A stretch of DNA of 15,614 nucleotides, taken from assembly GCA_910587555.1 (NCBI GenBank), contig CAJULV010000072.1, positions 3,066 through 18,679 of the forward strand, given 5' to 3'. The first letter of the stretch is position 1. The number at the start of each line of letters is the position of its first letter. The translations under genes and the position numbers were made by a program. Positions 1 through 6,657 of this stretch are shown in pieces. Below the pieces are notes generated by a model, which was not told the DNA's origin, did not search any database, and saw nothing but the letters and a program-made list of their open reading frames with translations. Origin of the DNA: an uncultured Acetatifactor sp. GTDB lineage: Bacteria > Bacillota > Clostridia > Lachnospirales > Lachnospiraceae.

Positions 1-164
1 TCCGCCGAAACTTCTCCCCGGCGCTCACAGGGCCTGGCTGTTTGATTCCAGTTCCGCCATGCCCTCTTCGCGCCTTCTCCGCGGGAGTAAATTTCGTCTC
101 CGCTGCTTCTCCGCCGAAACTTCTCCCCGGCGCTCACAGGGCCTGGCTGTTTGATTCCAGTTCC
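1..164. repeat. GC-rich direct repeat with 109-bp period after rnfA
   Basis: Positions 1-55 and 110-164 are identical over 55 bases; the bases just outside (56 and 165) differ. The 54-base segment between them (56-109) cannot be tested for repetition because the window ends. Read in the rnfA direction, the repeat begins one base after the rnfA TAA stop. Each copy can form a 5-bp hairpin, CGCCG with CGGCG (3-7 with 19-23, and 112-116 with 128-132). The spacer holds a second imperfect stem (81-87 with 98-103, one bulged base). Because 109 is not a multiple of three, each unit shifts the reading frame, so a repeated protein domain is unlikely. The short frame starting at the ATG at 60 (minus strand, 11 codons) has no well-placed ribosome binding site. 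rnfB would normally be expected here, so this is probably noncoding DNA inserted between rnfA and the next gene. Confidence 0.85.
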
Positions 165-165
165 C

Positions 166-756
166 TTATAACAATCCGGAAAACCCGCAGAAGGCAATGG
201 CCATCAGCCCGGCCGTCAACAGCACTGTGGGCATTCCCTTAAAAGGTCCGGGAATATCGTTGTATGCAAGCTTTTCCCTGATTCCCGCCAGGATTACAAT
301 GGCAATGGTAAAGCCCACTGCCGTGGCAAAGCCGTTCACGATGCCTGTCAGGATACCGTACTCCTTCTGTACATTAGTGATGGCCACCCCCAGCACCGCA
401 CAGTTGGTAGTAATCAGAGGCAGGTATACCCCCAGCGCCTCATACAAGGAGGGCATGGATTTCCGCAGGAACATCTCCACAAACTGCACCAGCGCGGCAA
501 TCACCAGAATAAATACAATGGTTTTCAGATACTCCACATGGAACCGGACCAGTACAAATTCATAAATCACTCCCGCCACCGCGCTTGCCAGGGTGATAAC
601 GAAAATAACCGCCGCTCCCATTCCCGCAGCCGTATTTGTCTTCCTGGATACACCCAGGAACGGGCAAAGCCCCAGAAACTGACTAAGTACCACATTGCTC
701 ACCAGCGAGGAGCCCACCAGCAGGACGAGCAATTCCTTCACATACTCCATATTCAT
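166..756 (-). CDS. rnfA: Ion-translocating oxidoreductase complex subunit RnfA
   Basis: This is an integral membrane subunit of the Rnf complex, which couples electron transfer from reduced ferredoxin to NAD+ with ion pumping across the cytoplasmic membrane. The 196-residue protein is almost entirely hydrophobic, with about six membrane segments, and is close to the usual family length. Two family signatures are visible: LSQFLGLCPFLG with Cys31, and LPLITTNCAVLG with Cys119. In Rnf/Nqr structures the equivalent cysteines of RnfA and RnfE together hold an iron centre inside the membrane. The ATG at 754-756 directly follows the rnfE stop codon, with a GGAGG ribosome binding site 8 bases upstream, which implies coupled translation. 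The next gene in the usual order, rnfB, is not found in the remaining 165 bases. Confidence 0.97.
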   Translation of the reverse strand: MNMEYVKELLVLLVGSSLVSNVVLSQFLGLCPFLGVSRKTNTAAGMGAAVIFVITLASAVAGVIYEFVLVRFHVEYLKTIVFILVIAALVQFVEMFLRKSMPSLYEALGVYLPLITTNCAVLGVAITNVQKEYGILTGIVNGFATAVGFTIAIVILAGIREKLAYNDIPGPFKGMPTVLLTAGLMAIAFCGFSGLL

Positions 757-1563
757 CTATCTGCCCTCCTCATCCGTATTTGCGGCTTTTGTGTTTTCGT
801 CTGCCTTTCTTTCCTTCTGCGTCCCTGCCTGCGCTGCGTCCGCCCTTCTATTTATCTTCTTTCCGGCGTTCTCGTCGTAAAAACGCCCGGAACAACCTTC
901 ACTGTCCTTGCAGTTCATACAATCATGTGTACATCCGGAACCGATCTTCCGATATTCCTTACCAGCTTTTTTCCTGGACTCTTTTATGTAATTCTGCAGG
1001 GCAACCAAGCCTGCCAGCACGAAAAACGCTCCCGGTGCCTGGCCGAAAATACGGATCGGTTCCACGGAATCCGGCAGAATGCCAAATCCGAACAGCTGGC
1101 CCGCCCCCAGCAATTCCCGCACCAGGCCGATACAGGTCAGCGCAAAGGTAAATCCCAGCCCCATGCCTATACCGTCAAAAAGCGAAGGAATGACAGGGTT
1201 GGAATAAGCATAGCTCTCCGCACGCCCCAGTATGATACAGTTCACCACAATCAACGGTATATAAACGCCCAGGGCGTCATTTAAAGAAGGCAGATATGCC
1301 TCCAGCAGCAGCTGTACCACTGTCACAAAAGAAGCGATAATCACAATAAACGCCGGAATGCGCACTCTGTCCGGTATCACATTGCGCAGCAGTGAAATAA
1401 TCATATTACTGAGAGCCAATACTACCATGGTAGTAAGCCCCATTCCCAGGCCGTTGACTGCCGAAGTGGTAACTGCCAGCGTGGGGCACATACCCAGCAT
1501 CAATACAAAAGTCGGATTTTCCTTAACCAATCCGTTATAAAGCCTCTCTCCCGCTTTATTCAT
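757..1563 (-). CDS. rnfE: Ion-translocating oxidoreductase complex subunit RnfE, with Cys-rich C-terminal tail
   Basis: This is the second RnfA-like membrane subunit of the Rnf complex. Translation most likely starts at the ATG at 1561-1563, since GGAGG lies 8 bases upstream; a GTG nine bases further upstream sits almost on that site. The protein has 268 residues. Membrane segments fill about residues 15-193. Cys26 (in LMLGMCPTL) and Cys109 (in IVVNCIILG) match the cysteines that share an intramembrane iron centre with RnfA. The gene overlaps the end of rnfG by 8 bases and abuts rnfA. After the last membrane helix there is a hydrophilic tail of roughly 70 residues. It begins with four cysteines at 211, 215, 218 and 224 (C-X3-C-X2-C-X5-C) and continues as a Lys/Glu/Ala-rich stretch. 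Many RnfE proteins end near 200-230 residues, so the tail is an extension of unknown role, possibly metal binding. Confidence 0.95.
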   Translation of the reverse strand: MNKAGERLYNGLVKENPTFVLMLGMCPTLAVTTSAVNGLGMGLTTMVVLALSNMIISLLRNVIPDRVRIPAFIVIIASFVTVVQLLLEAYLPSLNDALGVYIPLIVVNCIILGRAESYAYSNPVIPSLFDGIGMGLGFTFALTCIGLVRELLGAGQLFGFGILPDSVEPIRIFGQAPGAFFVLAGLVALQNYIKESRKKAGKEYRKIGSGCTHDCMNCKDSEGCSGRFYDENAGKKINRRADAAQAGTQKERKADENTKAANTDEEGR

Positions 1564-2179
1564 TGCCGGCACCTCCTTCCAACAGAATCCTGGCAGCCTT
1601 TAATCCGCCGTTCACCGCATTCGTGACTGCCTTTGTGGTAATTGTGGCACTGGTGATGGCATCGATTTCATTCTCTGCTGACGCGCCTGTTTTGGTGTAA
1701 ACAAAGCTTTCCGCTTTTTTGTCATGGAACTGCGGAACCAGCACCTCCGGCGCCAGCATACCCAGACCGGCTGTCTCGGTAATCTCCAGAATCGATATGT
1801 CATTCAGAGTTCCGTCCGCGGATACCCCCAGATATAGGACAATATTACCGCCGTACCCCTCCGTGGAGGCGGATTCCAATACATACCCCAACATTGCATT
1901 GTCGCCGCCAAGGGCCTTATACACGGTTCCCAGCTTTACCCCCATGCCGGACAGTTCTTCCGCCAGGGCCTCATCCGGGGTATATTCCATTTCTTCAAAG
2001 GAAGCGGCTGATGCAAACACGGCCCGGCATGCCTCCTGTACGGCTTTTTCCTGCTGGATACGGATGGGTTCTTTCGTCAATTCATTGACCACGCCAAGCA
2101 GCAGGCCGGATATCAAAGTAATGGCGAACAGGATGCCCGCCTCCTTCAGCATTACCGAAATGTCATTTTTATTTTTCAC
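1556..2179 (-). CDS. rnfG: Rnf complex flavoprotein subunit RnfG
   Basis: RnfG carries covalently bound FMN and passes electrons within the Rnf complex on the outer face of the membrane. The GTG at 2177-2179 is chosen as start: a GGGGGAG ribosome binding site lies 6 bases upstream, and the resulting 207 residues fit the family. An ATG further upstream (2233) would give 18 extra residues buried in rnfD. One N-terminal membrane helix (about residues 14-33) is followed by an extracytoplasmic FMN-binding domain. The flavinylation motif is seen as ITSATITTK, with the acceptor Thr at about residue 179, normally modified by ApbE. The nearby ETAGLG resembles the usual ETPGLG. The gene overlaps rnfD by 11 bases and rnfE by 8, consistent with tightly coupled translation. 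Confidence 0.95.
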   Translation of the reverse strand: MKNKNDISVMLKEAGILFAITLISGLLLGVVNELTKEPIRIQQEKAVQEACRAVFASAASFEEMEYTPDEALAEELSGMGVKLGTVYKALGGDNAMLGYVLESASTEGYGGNIVLYLGVSADGTLNDISILEITETAGLGMLAPEVLVPQFHDKKAESFVYTKTGASAENEIDAITSATITTKAVTNAVNGGLKAARILLEGGAGNE

Positions 2180-3110
2180 GGCGCACTCCCCCCTTCCTGT
2201 ACCCGAAAGCAGTGGGCATGGTATATTTTTCAATCAGGGGTACCAGCAGGTTGCCAAGGATAATCGCATAGGATACGCCCTCCGCACCGGGTCCGAAGAT
2301 TCTGAATATGCCTGTCATCAGTCCCAGGAATACGCCGAACACATACTGTCCTCTGATTGTAATCGGTCTGGTCACATAATCGGTTGCCATAAAAAACGCC
2401 CCCAGCATCAGGCCGCCGCCGGAAAGCTGGGCCGCGAGATAGGAGGGTTCAAAGCCATGTCCCCCGAACAATCCCGCAAAAATCACAAAGGTTGCTATGT
2501 AGCTGCCGGGAATCCGCAGGTCAATCACTCCCAGCACAAGCAGCAGGCAGGCCCCCACAGCAATCGCGATCACCGAAGTCTCCCCGATGGTTCCCGCCGT
2601 ATGCCCTGTCACCATGTTCAGCAGGTTCACCGGCTCTCCGCTTTTCAGCAGCGCAAGGGGCGTGGCCCCCGTATAGGCATCGCAGTCGAATGCCGTCATT
2701 GCCGTGGGAAAAGATATCAGCAGAAAGCACCTGGCTGCCAGCGCCGGATTCATAAAATTCTGCCCCAGCCCGCCGAAAAGCATCTTCACCACTAAAATGG
2801 CAAATACACCGCCCAGCGCAGCCATCCACAGCGGTATGGACACCGGCAGGTTCAGCGCCAGAAGCAGTCCCGTCACCACTGCGGACAAGTCCGTCACGCT
2901 CAGTTTTCTGTTATAAAATCCGAAAAAATACTCCGTGAGAACCGTACTTGCAATGGTCACCGCAATGACTGCAAGCGCCCTGGGTCCGAAATTATAGATT
3001 CCAAAGCCTGTTGCGGGCATCAGGGCAATGACAACCGCAAGCATCAGGCCGTTCGTAGCCGCTTTGGAACGAATATGAGGATTGGATGATACCTTAAATA
3101 ATTCGCTCAT
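2169..3110 (-). CDS. rnfD: Rnf complex membrane flavoprotein subunit RnfD
   Basis: RnfD is the large membrane subunit of the Rnf complex, related to NqrB, and carries covalent FMN. The 313-residue product has an N-terminal MSELFKVSSNPHIRSK typical of RnfD, followed by many membrane segments. The flavin attachment motif DAYTGATPLA is present, with Thr150 the likely acceptor. Further family blocks are FGGLGQNFMNPALAAR (about residues 112-127) and GAFFMATDYVTRP near the C-terminal third. The ATG has AGGAG 9 bases upstream. rnfC ends 35 bases upstream, and rnfG starts inside the last codons. Confidence 0.97.
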   Translation of the reverse strand: MSELFKVSSNPHIRSKAATNGLMLAVVIALMPATGFGIYNFGPRALAVIAVTIASTVLTEYFFGFYNRKLSVTDLSAVVTGLLLALNLPVSIPLWMAALGGVFAILVVKMLFGGLGQNFMNPALAARCFLLISFPTAMTAFDCDAYTGATPLALLKSGEPVNLLNMVTGHTAGTIGETSVIAIAVGACLLLVLGVIDLRIPGSYIATFVIFAGLFGGHGFEPSYLAAQLSGGGLMLGAFFMATDYVTRPITIRGQYVFGVFLGLMTGIFRIFGPGAEGVSYAIILGNLLVPLIEKYTMPTAFGYRKGGVRREK

Positions 3111-3145
3111 GTAGTTATTCTCCTATTCCAGTTCGCCTTCCTCTT

Positions 3146-4462
3146 TTACTTTTTACGCTTGGAAAGCTGGATTTTGCGCATGGATTTTATCTGTTGGGTC
3201 AGGGGGCGCTTTGCGGGGCAGACAAAGCTGCAGCAGCCGCATTCGCAGCATTCCATACCGTAATTTGCCAGAAATGCTTCCTCGTCAAAATGGGCGGCAT
3301 AATCCGCCAGTCTGCTGGGGACCACCCTTCCGGGACACACTTCCACACAGCGGCCGCAGTTGATACAGGGTCCCGGTTCCAGCGCCGATACCTCGTCCTT
3401 TGTCAATGCCAGCAATGCCGTGGAAGTCTTGGTAATAGCCACATTCAGTCCGAACATGGCAAATCCCATCATGGGTCCGCCGCAGATGATTTTCTCGGGC
3501 TGCTCCCTGAAACCGCCTGCCGCCGCCAGAATCTCCTCATAGCTGCTCCCAATACGCACACGGAAATTGGCCGGGTTCGCAACGGCATCTCCTGTCACCG
3601 TAACAATCCGCTCCATGAGGGGACGTCCTTCCATAACAGCCCTGTATACTGCCACCATGGTGTCCACATTGTTCACCACACATCCCACATCCGCCGGCAG
3701 CATGGTGGAGTTAATCCGCCTGCCCGTGACGGCATAAATCAGCTGGCGCTCCCCGCCCTGGGGATATTTTGTCTTCAGGGCTTTCACGCTGATGCCCGGC
3801 TCATCCTTCGTGTATTGCTTCAGAAGGGAAATACAGTCCGGCTTGTTGTCCTCCACCGCCAGAATACCGTGGGCATTGGGGAAAAGCTTCAATATAAGCT
3901 TCAGCCCGCCCACCAGCTTTTCCGGTTCCTCCAGCATCCTGCGGTAATCGGAAGTCAGATAAGGCTCGCATTCCGCACAGTTGGCTATCACGTAATCAAT
4001 TTTCTCCGGCTCCTTGGGAGAAAGCTTCACATGAGTGGGAAATCCGGCGCCTCCCATACCCACAATCCCCGCCTCCCGGACCAGGCCCACAATTTCCTCC
4101 CGCTTCACAGCATCCAAAGATGTCCTGGCCGAAAATCCAACCTCCTCGTAGAGACTGTCATTTTCGATAACAATACTCATAACCATGTCGCCTGTTGCCA
4201 CCCGCCTGGGTTCGATTGACTTCACCGTGCCGGAGACGGAACTATGTACGGGCGCGGAGACAAATCCGCCCGCCTCCGCAATCTTCTGTCCCACCAGTAC
4301 CCTGTCCCCCTTGGCCACTATCGGCTTCGCCGGCGCCCCGATATGCTGCGAGACAGGATATGCCAGTTCGTTCCCCGGCAAAACATTCTGAATGGCGCTG
4401 TCTTTCGACAGGTCTTTTCCGTCATAGGGGTGTATACCGCCTATAAATGTCAACTTTGCCAT
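3146..4462 (-). CDS. rnfC: Rnf complex NADH-binding iron-sulfur subunit RnfC
   Basis: RnfC is the cytoplasmic subunit at which the complex reacts with NAD+/NADH. The 438-residue protein is of the compact clostridial length. An N-terminal barrel-sandwich region (about 40-85) precedes a NuoF-like fold with the glycine-rich nucleotide motif GMGGAGFPTHVK (136-146). Two ferredoxin-type [4Fe-4S] motifs lie near the end. The first has Cys366, 369, 372 and 376; the second has Cys405, 408, 411 and 415, followed by Pro. A basic tail closes the protein. It is the first gene of the operon. The ribosome binding site is moderate: AAGGA lies 11 bases before the ATG. A candidate promoter precedes it in the divergent intergenic region. 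Confidence 0.97.
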   Translation of the reverse strand: MAKLTFIGGIHPYDGKDLSKDSAIQNVLPGNELAYPVSQHIGAPAKPIVAKGDRVLVGQKIAEAGGFVSAPVHSSVSGTVKSIEPRRVATGDMVMSIVIENDSLYEEVGFSARTSLDAVKREEIVGLVREAGIVGMGGAGFPTHVKLSPKEPEKIDYVIANCAECEPYLTSDYRRMLEEPEKLVGGLKLILKLFPNAHGILAVEDNKPDCISLLKQYTKDEPGISVKALKTKYPQGGERQLIYAVTGRRINSTMLPADVGCVVNNVDTMVAVYRAVMEGRPLMERIVTVTGDAVANPANFRVRIGSSYEEILAAAGGFREQPEKIICGGPMMGFAMFGLNVAITKTSTALLALTKDEVSALEPGPCINCGRCVEVCPGRVVPSRLADYAAHFDEEAFLANYGMECCECGCCSFVCPAKRPLTQQIKSMRKIQLSKRKK

Positions 4463-4507
4463 CTTCTCTTAAGTCCTTTCCAGTATTTCTTTTCATTCTT
4501 CAATCTA

Positions 4508-4535
4508 TCTATAAATATACTATTTTTTTTCACAA
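4508..4535 (-). promoter_or_regulatory. Candidate sigma-A promoter for the rnf operon
   Basis: On the minus strand a -35-like TTGTGA (4530-4535) is separated by 16 bases, mostly an A tract, from a -10-like TATAGA (4508-4513). Transcription would start near 4501, giving an untranslated leader of about 40 bases before rnfC. The region is AT-rich compared with the surrounding genes. Other -10 placements, for example TATATT just upstream, are possible, so exact positions are uncertain. Confidence 0.45.
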
Positions 4536-4560
4536 AATACTACTGGAAAATTTAAATTTA

Positions 4561-4569
4561 TGATATAAT
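4561..4569 (+). promoter_or_regulatory. Extended -10 promoter for the YprB-like exonuclease gene
   Basis: The sequence TGATATAAT contains a perfect TATAAT (4564-4569) preceded by TG one base away, which is the classical extended -10 element. No good -35 is visible at the usual distance (TACTGG at 4541-4546), which is acceptable for an extended -10 promoter. With normal spacing, transcription begins at about A4576. That places the structured leader right at the 5' end of the transcript. Confidence 0.7.
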
Positions 4570-4575
4570 GTTCCC

Positions 4576-4641
4576 ATGGGCAGCAAACCCGTCCGGCAAG
4601 GTTCGGGTCTATGCCGCCCCCCGCTGCCAAACCCCTTATAA
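4576..4641 (+). other. Possible leaderless 21-codon upstream reading frame
   Basis: An ATG at 4576-4578 coincides with the predicted transcription start. It opens a frame of 21 codons (beginning MGSKPVRQG, Pro-rich towards its end) that stops at TAA 4639-4641, four bases before the GGAGG of the exonuclease gene. There is no room for a ribosome binding site, so translation would need leaderless initiation. It overlaps the proposed RNA structure. It may be chance or a regulatory leader peptide; the evidence is position alone. Confidence 0.25.
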
Positions 4642-4656
4642 AAACGGAGGACGCCC
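4576..4656 (+). promoter_or_regulatory. Structured 5' leader RNA of the exonuclease gene (unclassified)
   Basis: The leader runs from the predicted transcription start to the start codon. GGCAGC (4579-4584) pairs perfectly with GCTGCC (4623-4628) and encloses two interleaved 5-bp helices. These are ACCCG (4587-4591) with CGGGT (4604-4608), and CGGCA (4594-4598) with TGCCG (4612-4616), which together would form an H-type pseudoknot. Separately, CATGGGC (4575-4581) is an exact complement of GCCCATG (4653-4659), which contains the start codon, so the 5' strand could pair either with the closing stem or with the translation start. A strong ribosome binding site GGAGG (4646-4650) lies 6 bases before the ATG. 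I do not recognise it as a known riboswitch. The folding is by eye only. Confidence 0.5.
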
Positions 4657-5760
4657 ATGCGAATTTGTGAGGAAACACTGGATCATTTTTCCATATCTTA
4701 CCCCCTGGACTTACTGGACTCTTTGGAGCGAATCCTTTTTCTTGATATTGAGACCACCGGTTTCACTGCCAGATCCTCCTATCTGTATCTGATAGGCTGT
4801 GCTTACTATCTGAACGGGAAATGGCATACCATACAGTGGATGGCTGAAAATTACGAGCAGGAAGCGGAAATTCTGAAATCGTTTTTCACGTTTGCCAGGC
4901 CGTACCAATACCTGGTTCATTTTAACGGAAATAATTTCGACCTTCCGTTTATCACCCAGAAATGCGAACAGCTTTCCCTTCCCTACTGCTTTGAGGGTTA
5001 CCGGGGCATCGACCTGTACCGGCGCATTTCACCTTACAGATATTTTCTGAAGCTTCCGAACTGCAAGCAGAAAACGCTGGAGCAGTTCCTGGGAATCAAC
5101 CGCAGGGATGTGTTTTCAGGGAGTGAACTGATCGGCATCTACCGGGAATACGTTAAAAGTCCTTCCGAGTACTCTGAAAAGGCCATCTTCCTCCACAATG
5201 CGGAAGATTTGAAGGGAATGCTGGAGACCCTGCCCATGCTGGCCTATTATGACCTGTTCAACCAGCCGGTAAAAGCCATAAAGGTCCAGGCAAACTATTA
5301 TAAAGACGTAAACGGCCTGCGCAGGCGGGAACTGATTATCCAGTTTCATCCCGGGACGGCTCTGCCGAAACCCGTATCGGCCGGCGCCAATCAATGTATA
5401 TTCCGGGGCGAAGGGAAGGATTGCTTCTTGAAAATCCCTATTTACGAGGAAGAATTGAAGTATTTTTACTCCAACTATCATGATTACTACTACCTGCCCA
5501 CAGAAGATGTGGCACTCCACAAATCCGTAGCCGGCTTCGTGGATAAGTCATACCGGCTTCCGGCATCGGCCGCCAATTGCTACACCCGTAAGCAGTCAAG
5601 TTATCTGCCCCAGTGGGATTATGTTTTTACGCCTTTTTTCAAACGGGATTACAAAAGTCAGGAGCTTTTCTTTGAGCTTACCGATGAGCTGAAAAAAGAC
5701 AGGTCTGCTTTTTCCCAATATGCCTCCCATGTACTGAACATGATTGGAGCGGCTTACTGA
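4657..5760 (+). CDS. YprB-like DEDD-family 3'-5' exonuclease (ribonuclease H-like fold)
   Basis: The 367-residue protein is a predicted cytoplasmic nuclease of the YprB family; the substrate, DNA or RNA, is not known from sequence. All exonuclease motifs are present in the N-terminal half. Motif I is LFLDIETTGF with Asp30 and Glu32; motif II is HFNGNNFDLPF with Asp95; motif III is HNAEDLKGM with His180 and Asp184. These supply the acidic residues that bind two catalytic metal ions. The region from about residue 205 to the end has no motif I recognise. The ATG is supported by GGAGG 6 bases upstream. It is the only plus-strand gene in the window, placed between the divergent rnf operon and the convergent cheR, with its own promoter and an unusual leader. 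It has no operon partner to suggest a pathway. Confidence 0.88.
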   Translation: MRICEETLDHFSISYPLDLLDSLERILFLDIETTGFTARSSYLYLIGCAYYLNGKWHTIQWMAENYEQEAEILKSFFTFARPYQYLVHFNGNNFDLPFITQKCEQLSLPYCFEGYRGIDLYRRISPYRYFLKLPNCKQKTLEQFLGINRRDVFSGSELIGIYREYVKSPSEYSEKAIFLHNAEDLKGMLETLPMLAYYDLFNQPVKAIKVQANYYKDVNGLRRRELIIQFHPGTALPKPVSAGANQCIFRGEGKDCFLKIPIYEEELKYFYSNYHDYYYLPTEDVALHKSVAGFVDKSYRLPASAANCYTRKQSSYLPQWDYVFTPFFKRDYKSQELFFELTDELKKDRSAFSQYASHVLNMIGAAY

Positions 5761-5794
5761 GAAAGCATCTTCCAATTTGCCTTCTGCAGCACAC

Positions 5795-5837
5795 AAAAAT
5801 TAAGCGGTTGCCTGTCTTTTCAGCCTGCAGCCGCTTA
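5795..5837 (-). terminator. Intrinsic terminator of the cmk-ispH-S1-cheR gene run
   Basis: An 11-bp stem (5801-5811 with 5827-5837, one G-U pair) encloses a 15-base loop in which CTG and CAG can pair further. On the minus strand the stem is followed by AATTTTTG (T run at 5795-5799), the classical layout for stopping minus-strand transcription after cheR. On the plus strand only a weak T stretch follows, so it may also work, less efficiently, for the convergent exonuclease gene. Confidence 0.85.
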
Positions 5838-5859
5838 TCCTGTTTACGCCGCAAAATAG

Positions 5860-6639
5860 CTACGGCTTCTGATAGAAAAACGCGTTTTTCCTCAAATATC
5901 CGATTTCTCTGTGATTCATAATCTGCTCAGAACTTCCGATGAACAGGATTCCCCCGCCGGCCAGTGTTCTGTAAAAATTGCGAAACACTTTGTCTTTAGC
6001 GGCTTCCGTAAAATAAATCAGCACATTGCGACAGACAATCAAATGACAGCCTGTGGGGTAGGCATCCTTCAGCAGATTATGTTCACGAAACTCGACACAA
6101 GCCTTAATCTCTCTGGAAATCCGGAACGCATCCTCTCCAACCTGGCTAAAATATCTCCGTTTCAGATCCGCCGGCAGGAACATAATACTTTTCGCCGGAT
6201 AAATGCCTTCCTTTGCCTTTGCAATTACCTGTTTATCCAGGTCGGTAGCAAAAATCTTAATATTTCCCAAGGGCAAATATCTTGAAAAAGCCATCACAAG
6301 AGAATAAGGTTCATCCCCCGTGGAACAGGCAGCACTCCAGATTTTTAAACTACGTCCAAACCGGCTGATTAATTCTGGGACTGCCTTCTCCTCCAGCACC
6401 TTCCACTGTGATACATCTCTGTAAAATTCTGATACATTTATGGTAACATAATTAACGAATTCTTCAAATTTTTTATGATCTCCCCGCAAAGCGGCGACAT
6501 ATTTGTCATAGCCCTCTATCTTATTCTTGGAAATCAGAAAGTCAATACGGCGCTTCATCTGCTTTTCCTGATAAGAATTCAGATCAATCCCTGTGAGAAC
6601 CAGAATTTCCCTCTTAAAGTACTCGTAATCAAATACCAT
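5860..6639 (-). CDS. cheR: CheR-family protein-glutamate O-methyltransferase
   Basis: This protein transfers a methyl group from S-adenosylmethionine to glutamate side chains of chemoreceptors. Its 259 residues fit a plain CheR without accessory domains. The N-terminal helical domain spans about 1-70 and ends in the CheR signature INVSEFYRD (67-75). The methyltransferase fold follows, with the SAM motif IWSAACSTGDEPYS (100-113), ATDLD (131-135) at the end of the second strand, and VCRNVLIYF (202-210). No other chemotaxis gene (cheA, cheW, cheB or a receptor) is visible nearby. It starts 18 bases after the S1 gene and lies just before the terminator, so it is probably cotranscribed with housekeeping genes. 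The ribosome binding site (AGGAT) is weak. Confidence 0.93.
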   Translation of the reverse strand: MVFDYEYFKREILVLTGIDLNSYQEKQMKRRIDFLISKNKIEGYDKYVAALRGDHKKFEEFVNYVTINVSEFYRDVSQWKVLEEKAVPELISRFGRSLKIWSAACSTGDEPYSLVMAFSRYLPLGNIKIFATDLDKQVIAKAKEGIYPAKSIMFLPADLKRRYFSQVGEDAFRISREIKACVEFREHNLLKDAYPTGCHLIVCRNVLIYFTEAAKDKVFRNFYRTLAGGGILFIGSSEQIMNHREIGYLRKNAFFYQKP

Positions 6640-6657
6640 GGCAGTACCATCCTGTTA

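Noticed and set aside
1..164. CRISPR array
   Set aside because: Only two 55-base copies with a GC-rich spacer are visible, the copies are longer than usual CRISPR repeats, and no cas gene is near.
42..242. Plus-strand open frame through the repeat and the rnfA end
   Set aside because: It is antisense to rnfA, lacks a ribosome binding site, and arises from GC-rich repeat sequence.
2180..2233. Upstream ATG start for rnfG
   Set aside because: It would add 18 residues overlapping rnfD and has no suitable ribosome binding site; the GTG at 2179 has an excellent one.
1719..2795. Long plus-strand open frame opposite rnfG and rnfD
   Set aside because: It is a shadow of the well-supported rnf genes; its product has low-complexity, non-protein-like composition.
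4578..4629. Degenerate tRNA or small SRP RNA in the exonuclease leader
   Set aside because: The outer stem and GGTTCGGGT look tRNA-like, but about 52 bases is too short and there is no anticodon arm. The SRP GGAA-loop motif is absent.
4576..4640. Leader RNA belonging to rnfC on the minus strand
   Set aside because: The stems also exist on the other strand, but the best rnfC promoter lies between this element and rnfC, while a near-perfect plus-strand promoter abuts it.
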